Positions 11,679-23,936 of a DNA stretch of 64,000 nucleotides are shown in pieces. The notes under the pieces are model-generated. The model was not told where the DNA came from, made no database searches, and was given only the letters and a program-made list of their open reading frames with translations. Location of the stretch: the NCBI GenBank assembly GCA_003439945.1, contig QVRM01000480.1, positions 27,177 through 91,176 of the forward strand, written 5' to 3'. The first letter of the stretch is position 1. Each line of letters opens with the position of its first letter. The DNA is from Dermanyssus gallinae (lineage: Eukaryota; Arthropoda; Arachnida; Mesostigmata; Dermanyssidae). The position numbers and the translations under genes are program-made.

Positions 11679-14600
11679 GGCGCCAAGGAGTGCGGACGTG
11701 TGCATATGGAGCTCCGAGAAAAGACACCCATCCGTTAGTGTGCAGGACGGTAAACCCAGCAAGTGACATACCAGAGTGATGAGTGTAATTTAGTGATCAT
11801 TTTGGTGTGCTGTGTGTGGCCATGCGACGAAAAAGCCAGCAGCTAAGACGCTAAGAAGTTCCAACAATGCCACGATGAAACAAAACGAAACCACTCACAT
11901 AACAGGTCGTAGGCTCCGAGCGGCGTGTCGCTGTCATTTAAATTTGAATTCGTAACGGCTGCTCAACCGATATTTTGAGCTTGGAGCGTCTGATCTACTA
12001 TTCAAAAGAAAAAATCACCGCGCAGACAATTAAAACGCTATTTTCACTTGGCAAGGCGAGGCATGTGAAGTGGACAGCCACAGCAAAGCCAGCAACAGCT
12101 TAGCTTCAAAAAGGTAGCAGTAATGGCTAATGAGTTTCGATGCCAGTGGTGTTCTATGTGTTTTCCCACGAAGCGGGGTGTCCAGATCCACGCAGGAAGG
12201 ACTCATAAGAAGAAGATAGCCGAGCCTAGTGAAACAGCAGTGTTCCAACAGGCCACTACTAGCAGCATCTCACAACCGCTGCTTTCTTCGCAAGCTCCAC
12301 AAGCAGAATTCTTTCCTCAACCCGCCAGCCAGCCGCAAGTAAATGGAGGGCCGACACCTGATCATCACCTGCCGTCTTCTTCTTCCCTTTCTCTTCACAA
12401 GTTACTCGCCAACGCCAAGATGACACGCAAGGTGCTGCGCAGAATCCCAAAGGGAGCGAGAATTTCTTTGCGCGGACTCTTCCACCGTCTGCTTAAAGAC
12501 GTCGTGAAAAAGAATGACGAAGCGAGCTGGACCGCGCTGCTTACCCTCGCCCAAAAGTCCTCTACGTCGACAAGGAAACCCAAGGAGGCCATAGCTTGGC
12601 CAGCGTAGTCAAAGAAAAGGTGGCCCTTTTCGGAGCTGCCACTCTCACTTGCATGGAGGCTGAGGGGCGAGGCAAACGTGTATTGACGGATAAAGCTCGC
12701 GCCCAGATCGCTGCTCACAAGCTTTCCATGGATTTTAATGTGCGGAGCGCCATTAGAATCTTGTCTTCCGATGACACGATTGCACCCGTCACAAAGGAGT
12801 CGATTGATGAGATGATCGCAAAACACCCTCCTGCTCCCGCAGGGGACGTGGTGCCACCATCCCCTATCGGCTTGCCAGCGGTTGGGTCATGCTCAAGCGA
12901 GGATGTTGCCAAGGCACTCCGCACCTTTCCATCCGGTGCGGCGGGAGGCCTGGACGGCCTCACGCCTGACCATCTAAAATGCCTTCTCCCTGCCAACGGA
13001 GACCACAACGATGTGCTGGAAACACTCGCTAAGGTATGCGACATCATACGTAACGGGCAAGTTCCGGAGACTGTGAGAAACGTCATATATGGAGGGTGGC
13101 TTATTGCCCTGAAGAATAAAACCGGAGGATACCGACCCATAGCCGTTGGCTGCACCTTGCGTAGACTGGCCACAAAGACCCTGCTTCCCCAGGTCAACGT
13201 GAAAAAACTACCTGCAGCCTCGGCAAATGGGGTACGCCACTCATAATGGTGCAGAAATAATTGCCCACACGGCTCGCACCTTCCTCGAAAACAACGAGAA
13301 ATGCTGCCTCCTAAAACTAGATTTCAAAAATGCGTTTAACTTGAACAAACGAGGACAACTTTTGGCAGAGGTTTCCAAGCACGCCCCGGCCCTCTATCCA
13401 ATGATGCACCAGGCATATAGCAGGCCGACTCCTCTGATGTTCGGTGAAGTTGAAATCAGGTCATCAGTCGGTTGTCAGCAGGGAGACGTAGCGGCTCCTC
13501 TTGCGTTTAGCCTGCTGTTGCATCAGTACGTCAAACAGGTGACATCCAAGGTCCCTCTGTTTTACCTCGACGATGGGACCCTTCTTGACAACGATCCTTC
13601 GGCATTACTCAAAGACATCAAGGATCTCAGAGCGTTCGAGCAATGGAGCGGGATGCAGCTTAACCCATCTAAATGCGAGTTATTCTTACAGGGTTTCGAG
13701 GACGAAGAGAGACAGCAGGTGATTGCAGAATTTAACAGCAATCTCCCGGGCATCCTTGTAAAGGACCGGTGTGAACTGGACCTGCTGGGTACGGCGGTTT
13801 TTCCCGAAATGATCGGCCCGGTACTGGCCGAGAAGGGAGAACAACTCTCCCGACTTTACTAGAGGCTGGGTCATCTCGGTAGACATCAAGCCTAGTTTCT
13901 GCTTCGGCACGCAATGGGAGTACAAAAGGTCCTGTATGTACTACGGACCTCACCTACCTTCCTTTTGCCGTCAGAAACTTTGGACCTCGACGACCAAGTG
14001 AGGAGAGCCTTGGAAAACATCCTTGACCTGACGCTCGATGATAAGGCATGGATGCAGGCAAGCCTATCGGTCCGACTGGGTGGAATGGGCATTCGCTCGG
14101 CCACGGACCTTGCCTTGCCCGCTTTTCTTGCTTCGTCGTATAGCTGCGCTTCTGCAGTGGCCGCTACTACCGGCGGACTCATCAGCCACCAACAAGACGC
14201 CTTTCGGATCTGGGACGCGCGTCAGTCTGGTCGTCCTTCTGAGGAACAGGTCACTAGGCAGAAGGGGTGGGACCAAATCGCCACTCAGGCTACCCACTTA
14301 ACTCTTCTGTCGGCCTGTGAGTTAGATATAGATGGCATTAGACTGAAAGCGGTTTCATCCGACGCTGCCGGAGCGTGGCTTGACGTGTTTCCGTCCGAGC
14401 TAGTCGGCAGTAAGCTGGCTGATGACCACTCTCGTGCCGCCAGTGGCCTCAGACTTGGCATTGCCATGTTTGAGACAGAGGCGTGCCTGTGTGGTGGAAG
14501 GGTGGATGAACGTGGCCTGCACCGACTTAGTTGCACTTAGCTGGCTGGGCTTACGCAGGGCCGCCACGATGCCATTAATGACATCCTCGGGCGCGCTTTC

Positions 14601-15146
14601 AGACAAGCCGGCTACCGCGTCACACTGGAGCCTGGTGGACTACAGAGCGACAACAAGCGTCGACCAGACGGCCTTACCAGCCGAGACTGGGACCGCAATC
14701 GGCCGCTGGCATGGGACGTCACCGTCTCCGACACGCACGCCCTCGGCTATCGTGCACTAGCCAACGCGGGCGTCGGCAACATTATCCACCAACGGGAGAT
14801 GCACAAACGGCGCTTATACGCGCATCTTCTTAAGGACCACGTTGTAATGACGTTCGGCCTCGAGTCATCTGGCGTTTGGGGCAAGGATGCACTCAAACTG
14901 ACAAAGGAGCTTGGGAAGAAGCTCTTCGAGGTCACAGCGGAGCCAAGATCGACCGCTTTCCTTCGACAGAGAGTGTCATTAGAATTACAGAGAGGCAACG
15001 CCAAGATGATGTTGAGTGGTCACCGACAGTCAAGCAATAATAATACTATAAGCAATATTGTAGATATTATATAAGTAATATATTGATAATTGTGATACAT
15101 GTACATATTGATAAAATAAACCATTGTTCAAAAAAAAAAAATATTG
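11679..15146 (+). mobile_element. Family C RLE retrotransposon, near full length, single ORF
   Basis: The unit is bounded by (TTA)n at both ends. It has a ~440 bp 5' region without an ORF and one long, broken ORF (12,123-15,074). Its short 3' UTR contains AATAAA-like signals near 15,113 and an A-run at 15,130-15,141. No gag-like ORF1 is present, unlike families A and B. It is R2-superclade by its domain order: C2H2 finger, RT, zinc knuckle, RLE. It lies tail-to-tail with family A copy 3 across a short TTA tract. Confidence 0.85.
12123..15074 (+). pseudogene. Family C ORF: C2H2 finger, reverse transcriptase, zinc knuckle, RLE
   Basis: The start is the ATG at 12,123, seven codons before a CX2CX12HX4H zinc finger (CQWCSMCF...HAGRTH), which in R2-type proteins binds DNA. 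The pre-RT region contains GGLDGLTPDHLKCLL. RT motifs are LDFKNAFNLNKRG (about 13,320), GCQQGDVAAPLAF (about 13,472) and FYLDDGTLL (about 13,562). The knuckle is CLCGG...LHRLSC (about 14,490-14,537). The RLE motifs are RRPDGL (about 14,658) and AWDVTVSD (about 14,710), ending at a TAA at 15,072. The frame shifts near 12,600 and 13,200, and stops occur near 13,860, 13,893 and 14,538. It is therefore a recent but inactive copy. Confidence 0.88.
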
Positions 15147-15168
15147 TTATTATTATTATTATTTATTA
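15147..15168. repeat. Short (TTA)n tract shared by two converging RLE 3' ends
   Basis: About seven TTA units lie between the 3' end of family C (plus) and the 3' tail of family A copy 3 (minus). Confidence 0.9.
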
Positions 15169-16737
<1,569 letters not shown>

Positions 16738-16741
16738 GCTG

Positions 16742-19700
16742 CTCATCCCATGGCGCCGATTATAGAAGCGGCATTGCCTCTACACACCGCGAGAGACAGA
16801 AGCTGTCTCAGATATTCGCCTTCGCGTTGGTCCCCTGTTGTTGCTGTCATTCTCCTGACCAGATTCCGAATGAATTTTTTTTTTTGTTCTGGGAGGTTTC
16901 GGTAATGCATGATGCACATGCGCCACTAGCAGCCTGCGTGACTAGTGTGAGACTCGCAAACCCACTAAACCCGGATTCCTCCCCACCCCCCCAGGCTCGG
17001 TATTACTTTGGCATTACATCGAAACCGTGGGAGAGGCGTCTCTGCTGAATGAATTTTGCTGTTCCACTGCTGATGGGTCCTAATGTTTCCATAGCCATCG
17101 GTACAAAGTGAAGACTGTTTTCAAGGTTTGCGTATTTGCGTCTCTTTTCCTGTTCGGCGTGCTCTGCTACATATCCTGTGCTAACAGAGCTATGGCTGAG
17201 ATACGATGGAGCTACTGTGCAGGACACTGTAGCATTCCAGGCCAAGCACTTGCCGTGAGACCATAATGGTATGGTCACGCCGTCAGGTCTCTTGTTGTTG
17301 TCTTGTCCGAGGCCCCGTGGTTCTAGTTTTGCTGGCAACTTTGCTTTCCTAAAAGCTCTTTTGATGATTTAATTTAACTCCATGTGCCGTGAAATCCTTC
17401 CAGAGCTTCTTGGACAGCTCAGTGGGTGTAGACCGTAGGCATCGACCTTATTTCCGCATGCTGCGCAAGGAAAGGGTTCGCAATTTAGAGCTCCTATCCT
17501 GATAGCAGCAGCCATGCGGAAAGTGGTTGGGTCCAGCATGGTGCCTAAATGTGGAGATGGCAGGGCTTTAAGCCAGCCTCCACTAGAAATATCTCTGGCG
17601 GCTCGGAAAACCGCCTGTTCACGGCGCGTAGAGAGAGCACAAAGAGTCTTGAATGTCTCTTGCTAGCTTTCTGCTACTACATCCGTCTAGTTTGCGCTGA
17701 TATAGATGTTCTTCCAACGGGCCGGGATCCAATTTCATCCTGATTTTACATTCAGCCTCCACCTGATGTTTGTGAATTAGCTGTTGCACATCGTGGCTTA
17801 CCAATGATTCTGACAGAGCTCCGAACTGGTTCAGCAAAGCAGCGTAACATACTGGAGCCAGGTCTACTGCACTCCTTAAGCCAAGTCCACCCTCCTTGGT
17901 AGGTAAACTTGCCCTCTTCCATATCTCATCGTTAAGCTTGGCGTTCAGCACTTCGCTCATGGTCTCTCTGGTAGAAGTATCATATGCCTCAAGTTCATCT
18001 AGGCAGAGATCTGTCGGTGCACTACGAAGTATGTAGTTTAAACGGGGTGCTTCTAAGCTGTATCTCCACACGCACATTACCGCTTGTGGATGCATTCGCT
18101 TGAGCAAAGGTGATACGCCCTCGATAAAGGCTGTTTGGTCGTTTAGCACTTAAGGGATTCTTCGCCTGCCTAATGGGGCCTCTAGTAGTTCCATATCAGC
18201 TTTGTCTAGTTGTCTCGTTGAAGGTAGAATCTCTAATATTGTGGTCATCGCGCGTGCTCTGTCTTCGTGAGATCCACCGAAAGCAGTTACTTCGCATTTT
18301 TCTGCTTTAAGCGCTAGGCCTCCTTGTTGTTGAAATTCTCTAATTTGGCGTATGTCCGATGCTACGATATCTGCCGGTCCTCCGAGAGTTCCGTCGTCTA
18401 AGTACCAAACGTTGAACGGGTTTTGCAATTGGGCAACCAGGCCTGATATACCAAGGCTGAAGAGCGCGGGTCCTAACGGGTCTCCCTGTTGAACTCCATT
18501 TTCTGAACCGATAAGCGTCATCGTATCTCAGGGGTAGCAGTGAGGGTTATTTGTAGCTTTGCCAGACCAGTAGCAGTAGATCCGGAATATGCTGTTCTAC
18601 TTTCCGCAGAAGCAAATCTCTTCGGATTGAATTAAACGCAGTGCAAAAGTCCAGCTTAACCATTACGCGCGTCGGCCCTTCTACTTCAACGTAGGCTCGG
18701 GCGGCGTGAACTGCCGCTTCCGCTACGCCCTTGACTGCTACACCGACCTGGTGCGGTTTTTTGGCTGCGAGTATTGCTCTCTTATTTGTGGCCAAAGCTA
18801 TCTTTGCTGCCAGTCTTCTTAACGTCAGTCCGCATGCAACTGGGCGTATGGAGCCTGTTTTCTTCCGAAGGGCAGTAAGGTAATAGCGTTATCCATAAGA
18901 ACTCTGAGCTCCTCCAAAATCTTATTGAAGATGGAATTGTTTGGTCTAGCATATCTTTTAGGTGTCGCGGCCGTAAGCCATCCAGCCCTGCTCCTGGAGC
19001 TAGCGCGAAAGATCCCACTGTCTCCAATACTAGAAGGTCTGACACGGGTCTATGGTCATCCATTGAAGGCTCATTCATTGCCTCTATCTAATCGCTGCTA
19101 CTATTATCAAGCGAAGGATGCTTGCGCTTAAGTTCCTCCTGTGTGTTATGGTCGACGGGGCCGATAACGTCAGAATACATCAGCGCACGTACTGCGGCTC
19201 GTATGTCGCCTTTAGCCAGCTTGCGCCCTGCGAGGCCTACGCGGTGGTCTTTATTGCTTTTCGTTCTGTGCGTTGTTGTATTTGTACTCGTATCTGCTGT
19301 GAGGTACATCTTAAGGTTAGTATTTTCTAGGTTTCTTATGTTACGTCGGATTAGCTGGCATAGCGTTGAGTCAGTTTTATGTCTCGGAAGGGCAAAGATT
19401 AGTGTTGGTATCGACAAGAGCTTCACCCATGATGTTACGTCTTTCTTTCGGTTGAAGTCACCCAGTGCTCTTGCAAACGCTGCTGCGCATGGTTCCCTGA
19501 CGCCCCTGGGTATTATTCGAATCAGCCGAAGGTGTTTGCGCGTTTGGACCAGGAGTTGCAGGAGGGCATCGTTGTTCAGTGCAGGGCTGAATGACAAGTC
19601 ACGTGGGAGATCTGCCAAAGCCTGGTTTGTCTGTCGCTCTGTTCTGTTATAGGTGAGTGCGGAACGATTTGGACTATGAATCCGCGTTGTGTGTGCTCGT

Positions 19701-19828
19701 AGGACCTGCAACGTTCGTAACACTCGTCCACATTGATCGCATGTATGGGTTGGCTGTGCCCACGTGTGAATTTGCTGAATATCCCGGTTATCTACGCTTT
19801 CGGAATGACGTAAAGGTTGACTGGTCAT
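16742..19828 (-). pseudogene. Family A copy 5 ORF2: C2H2 finger, RT, zinc knuckle, RLE
   Basis: The ATG at 19,828 opens a frame with a CX2CX12HX4H finger (CDQCGRVLR...HTTRIH). The pre-RT region is LAKGDIRAAVRALM. GAGLDGLRPRHLKDML lies near 19,000. RT motifs are LDFCTAFNSIRRD (about 18,655), GVQQGDPLGPALF (about 18,495) and WYLDDGTLGG (about 18,405). A knuckle (CEPF...CGNKV-like) lies near 17,450. RLE motifs KRPDGVTIPLW (about 17,290) and LAWNATVSC (about 17,245) follow, with the conserved Asp of WDVT replaced by Asn. The frame is broken at several points, so the copy is inactive. Confidence 0.85.
16868..17057 (-). mobile_element. R1-like LINE 3' end inserted in family A copy 5, with 11-bp target-site duplication
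   Basis: GAATGAATTTT occurs at 16,868-16,878 and again at 17,047-17,057. Between them lie a T-run (minus-strand poly(A)) and ~165 bp whose CCACTAAA...CCCACC...GGTTCGG-like block matches the 3' UTRs of the R1-like LINEs at 36,858, 43,441 and 61,540. Joining the outer flanks restores the RLE reading frame (GTAKFI followed by RNLVRR). It is therefore a 5'-truncated R1-like insertion or a SINE using that tail. Confidence 0.8.
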
Positions 19829-19937
19829 TTCGATGATGATCGACTAGTCGTTGGCTTAATTTCTGAAAGAGGGGGAAGGGCGTTTATGTCTGAGCCCTCG
19901 AACACAAAGGTCAGAAACGCTTTTCCTGGTTCAGACT

Positions 19938-21638
19938 CTAGAAAATAGGTAAATTATCGACAACTGGACTCGTCTTTAGCCCTTCAGAAATGAGTGGCCT
20001 AAATAATCCAAGTATCTTTAAGAAGCCGTCATTAAATCGCGGCGTTTGTTGTTGTGTAGCACCTTTAGGAGATTGGCGCCTGGGCTCAGCTCCACGAACC
20101 TGTTTTGCTTTGTGGTCGGCCGTATTGGGTTTTATAGGCGTCGGAAGGTGGCACACGACCGTCTTCCCATCTTTGCCCATAATAGGCTTGCTGGGAGTTC
20201 TTGTTACTTCAGCGTACGACTTACGCTCATCGCTGCTGTTTGCTGGCGGGGAACTTTCCGTATTCATTGGGGGAAAGTCTTCAGTCGATGTTGAGACCTG
20301 CAGGCGCGTAGAAACTTTCTCGTACAGCTTTTTCCGTTAAGCTTCGCTGTAGACTTTCCTCACTGAGCATCTGTTATCGTTGGCTGAGTGGGCACCCCCA
20401 CAGTTAGCGCAGTGTGCTTTCTCTTGGCATTGCCACATTTGGTGTCCTGGGTTGGCGCATCGCCTATATGTCGGGCTAGCTTTTTTAGTGCACACTGCAG
20501 CTTTATGACCAAACTTGTGGCATGAAAGGCATTGTAGAGGCCTGCACATAGCGTAACTTGGAAGCGTTCACCTGCTATAAACACCTCCGTCAGAGGAGGT
20601 CCATTAAATCGAAGTCGGACCCTTCCTGAGTTCTTCCATACTTTGACAACATTATTTTGGTCGCTGGCGTCTGCGGCCGTGTATTTTCTCGTTTTACTCA
20701 CCTACTCCTTGCTCTTTCAGGCACTCTAGTAGCTCATCTTCTTGGAATTGTGTGTTTACTCCGCTGATGCGTCCCCAGAATGCACTCGTATCGGTAAGCG
20801 GAGCCACTGTTATTCCGCATACGCTTGTAAGTGCCCTAGCCACCGTTTCGTCCTCTGGCTGCGCGATCCGAATCGCAAGTTTATCCTGTACTGTGAAACG
20901 AGCATGCGCGCCAGGTATCGTTGCTCTTATTTCAGTATAAATCTTCAGTAAACTTAACTTTTTTAGACCCTCAGGATCATTTGGGCTCTCGAAAATGATT
21001 TCCGGTCGCCATTAATTTCCCTTATCGCCGACAGTCAGGCGACTATTACTCTTTGTACTAACAGGAGCTCCTGTTGTCGTTTCTCTGGCTACTTTCTTCA
21101 TAGCAGCTTTTACCGCCTTTTCCTTCCTTGTAGCAACAGTCTGCCAAGCTCTGCTATCGTCTGGAGGTGACTCAGAGTCGGCAGTCACATTCTCCGGGGG
21201 AGAGTTGTGCGACGTGCCCGAGCACATCGCCTCCATATCCTCCTCACTACCTCCGTGATCGACGTCATTTGCCGCACTTTCCATCAGCTCTGTGACCCTG
21301 TCCTCTCTCCGCTCGCTTTGTTTTGTTTCAAATACGGCTTTTGCTGATCTTCTCGTAGATGTGTGACACTTAACCGAGCGCCTGTGTTCACCTACACCTG
21401 TGTGTGTTGATGAACGTAAACTGCTTAGGTAACAAGATCCCTGAGATGACGATTTCCGCGTGTCAGTTGGCACTAGATGACTTTCCGCAGTCACTGGGTG
21501 AGCTAATGGCTCACCTACGCTCTTAAAATGGAACACTTGGTCATCGTTGGAATGTTTTTTATTTAGGTCGACCACTATAAGTCGAGTGAAATCGCTAGCG
21601 CACTGCAACAAGTTCTGGACGAGGCACAAAGTCACCAA
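19938..21638 (-). pseudogene. Family A copy 5 ORF1: gag-like protein with CCHC zinc knuckles
   Basis: The N-terminus (21,638 down to 21,012) is Ser/Thr/Lys-rich and contains AWQTVATRKEKAVKAAMKK. The middle (about 20,990-20,700, another frame) has SAFWGRISGVNTQF. Then come VRLRFNGPPLTEVF and a zinc-knuckle block (CLSCHKFGHKAAVC, a degenerate middle knuckle, CANCGGAHSANDNRC) near 20,350-20,530. The C-terminal part carries KPIMGKDGKTVVCHLP and stops at 19,938. This is the layout of ORF1/gag of APE-type LINEs (I/Jockey group), which coats the element RNA. There are at least two frameshifts. Confidence 0.8.
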
Positions 21639-21751
21639 GAGGTTACCGCACTGGGATCGAGCTTATAAAATGCTTCTTTTTATAACAAAAAGTCACAATT
21701 TTTACGGAGCTCTTGACACGTGCGACCACCTTCGTCGGCATGTAGCAGACG

Positions 21752-23344
21752 ATTATTATTATAATTTTTTTTTTCGGTTTTACAATTGTGAGGTATGAAC
21801 GTTTAAGCCATTTTCATGATGCTCTGCTCATTTCCTCAGTTCATGGTGCCTATGATAGAAGCCACGTTCCCCCTACAGACGGCCAAGGACATCATCTGTC
21901 TCAAAAACATGGCCTCGCGTCGATCACCCGTAATATCTTCTATACGCTTTCCAATATCCTTCAGGATTTTTTGCCGTGCCTGTACTAACGGGCCCAAGTG
22001 TCTCCAATGCAATGGGTACAAAGTGGTACCTCCTTGACAGCTCGAGATACTTTCTTTGTTTTTTAGAGTCCGCGCGTTCTGCAACCCATCCAGATTCAAC
22101 TGCGCTGTGACGATGATACGACAAAGCCGCCGTGCATAAAACGGTTACATCCCATGCAAGGCTTTTACCATGTGACCATAGCGGAATGGTGACCCCGTCA
22201 GGTCGTAGCTTACTACTTCCATAAAGACCTTTCGGCTCGGGTGTGGATAATATCCCTTCTAAGGGCTCTTCTTACTATGGCGTTGAGTTCCGCTGAAAGT
22301 GTGTTGAGTCGCTAAAAAACGGCACGTTCTCTTGATGATGTAAGGCCATCCATGATATCCCTTGATGATTTCTCACTTTTACAAGCGTCGAGAAAATGTT
22401 GGTTGACGTGCTCTTTCAGGGAGCCGGGGGCAAGTTGGCTCCTCATCGTCGCATCTGCCAACATGGTACTTTTCTTTAACACGATTGTTGCATCTTCATT
22501 AACAAGTGATTCCGCTAGAGAGCCAAATTAAATCAATGATGCAGCATAGCACACTGCGGCGAGGTAGCCTCGTCGTAAGCAGCGAGGCCTTCGGTATATG
22601 TGAAGGTCGAGGATGCTCGCAACAAATAGTTAAATCTTGATGACCCAAGACTGTCCCTCCACAGACAGTGGGCCGCCTGTGGGTGCATATTTGTGCAGCG
22701 TGGGCGGATTTTTACAAGAGCTTCTCGTTTTGACCGAAGAGCCCGTAGGATTCCTTTACACATGACGGGAGCACCCAGAATATCTAGGTCCTCTTGTGTC
22801 GTGCAAATTATTCCGGGAAGTGCTTGCATTATCGTTTGAATAGATTTCTCTTGCTCTTGCGCATTGCCTCCTATCGCTGTAACCTCACACTTAGAGGCGT
22901 TAAGCGTTAGCCCTCCCGTTTCCTCGAACTGTAGTATGGTCTGTAGATCCTTCGCCACAACGTCCGCGGGACCACTTAGGATTGCATTATCCAGATACCA
23001 GACGTTAAAGGGGCTCTGTAGATTTGACACCAGATCAGAAATGCCAACACAAAACAGCGCTGGCCCTAGTGGGTCTCCCTGTTGGATACCGGTCCTGGAC
23101 TATATGGGTACATCTGTATTCCAAGCAAGCATTGACGCACTTCTGTAGCCCTGCCACACCATCGGTAGGAGTCTTGGAGCCTTCTTTTGTACTTTATCAA
23201 ACATGTTATCTCGTCTTAATGTAATAAACGCATTTCGAAAGTCTAGTTTAACTAGCACTCTTGTCGGGCCCTCTGCCTGCAAAAAGGCACGCGTAGCATG
23301 CACCGTGGCTTCTGCTCCTCCTCTAATGGCAACCCCAACTTGGT
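21752..23344 (-). mobile_element. Family A RLE element, partial copy 6 (first duplication unit)
   Basis: The minus strand carries RT motifs (LDFRNAFITLRRD near 23,250; a VWYLDNAILSG segment near 23,000, with the second catalytic Asp changed to Asn), thumb sequence and an RLE tail (22,124-21,836). It has the family 3' tail at 21,779-21,793. Internal deletions remove the region between AYDE and the later thumb, and the whole zinc-knuckle segment. A ~13 bp TTA tract (21,752-21,764) separates it from the 5' end of copy 5. It ends at the duplication junction. Confidence 0.85.
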
Positions 23345-23770
23345 GTTTCAAATACGGCTTTTGCTGATCTTCTCGTAGATGTGTGACACTTAACCGAGCG
23401 CCTGTGTTCACCTACACCTGTGTGTGTTGATGAACGTAAACTGCTTAGGTAACAAGATCCCTGAGATGACGATTTCCGCGTGTCAGTTGGCACTAGATGA
23501 CTTTCCGCAGCCACTGGGTGAGCTAATGGCTCACCTACGCTCTTAAAATGGAACACTTGGTCATCGTTGGAATGTTTTTTATTTAGGTCGACCACTATAA
23601 GTCAAGTGAAATCGCTAGCGCACTGCAACAAGTTCTGGACGAGGCACAAAGTCACCAAGAGGTTACCGCACTGGGATCGAGCTTATAAAATGCTTCTTTT
23701 TATAACAAAAAGTCACAATTTTACGGAGCTCTTGACACGTGCGACCACCTTCGTCGGCATGTAGCAGACG
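23345..23770 (-). pseudogene. Duplicated ORF1 N-terminus and 5' region of family A (second duplication unit)
   Basis: This repeats 21,325-21,751 almost base for base: the start of ORF1 (NKKHSNDDQVFHFKSVGE...) and the ~110 bp 5' region. It is followed directly by a TTA tract. It was carried along by the tandem duplication and has no ORF2 of its own. Confidence 0.85.
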
Positions 23771-23851
<81 letters not shown>

Positions 23852-23852
23852 G
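23771..23852. repeat. (TTA)n tract between duplicated 5' end and family A copy 8
   Basis: About 80 bp of TTA. It is the counterpart of the much shorter tract at 21,752-21,764. Confidence 0.95.
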
Positions 23853-23936
23853 TTAATATTATTATTTATTTTATTTTTCGGTTTTACAACTGTGAGGTAT
23901 GAACGTTTAAGCCAGGTTCATGATGCTCTGCTCATT

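Larger units (their letters stand above)
16738..21751 (-). mobile_element. Family A RLE retrotransposon, copy 5, near full length with two ORFs
   Basis: This ~5.0 kb unit on the minus strand lies between (TTA)n tracts. From its 5' end it has a ~110 bp 5' region (21,751-21,640), a gag-like ORF1 (about 21,638-19,938), a ~110 bp spacer and an ORF2 starting at 19,828. Just after the ORF2 stop the sequence enters the TTA tract, so the usual ~90 bp family 3' UTR is missing. A 170 bp R1-like insertion sits inside the RLE domain. R2/R4-type RLE elements normally have a single ORF, so the gag-like ORF1 is the notable feature. Copy 8 shows the same arrangement. Confidence 0.85.

Noticed and set aside
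11483..11762. Long open frames of poly-Asn, poly-Ile, poly-Leu or poly-Tyr (also at 16,252-16,746, 28,639-28,900, 31,164-31,955, 57,268-57,533, 57,967-58,335)
   Set aside because: They are translations of TTA/TAA microsatellites and occur in several frames on both strands at once; only the flanking element sequence is meaningful.
19122..19652. 176-codon plus-strand ORF over family A copy 5
   Set aside because: It is antisense to the ORF2 N-terminal region, whose C2H2 finger and pre-RT motifs identify the real frame on the minus strand.
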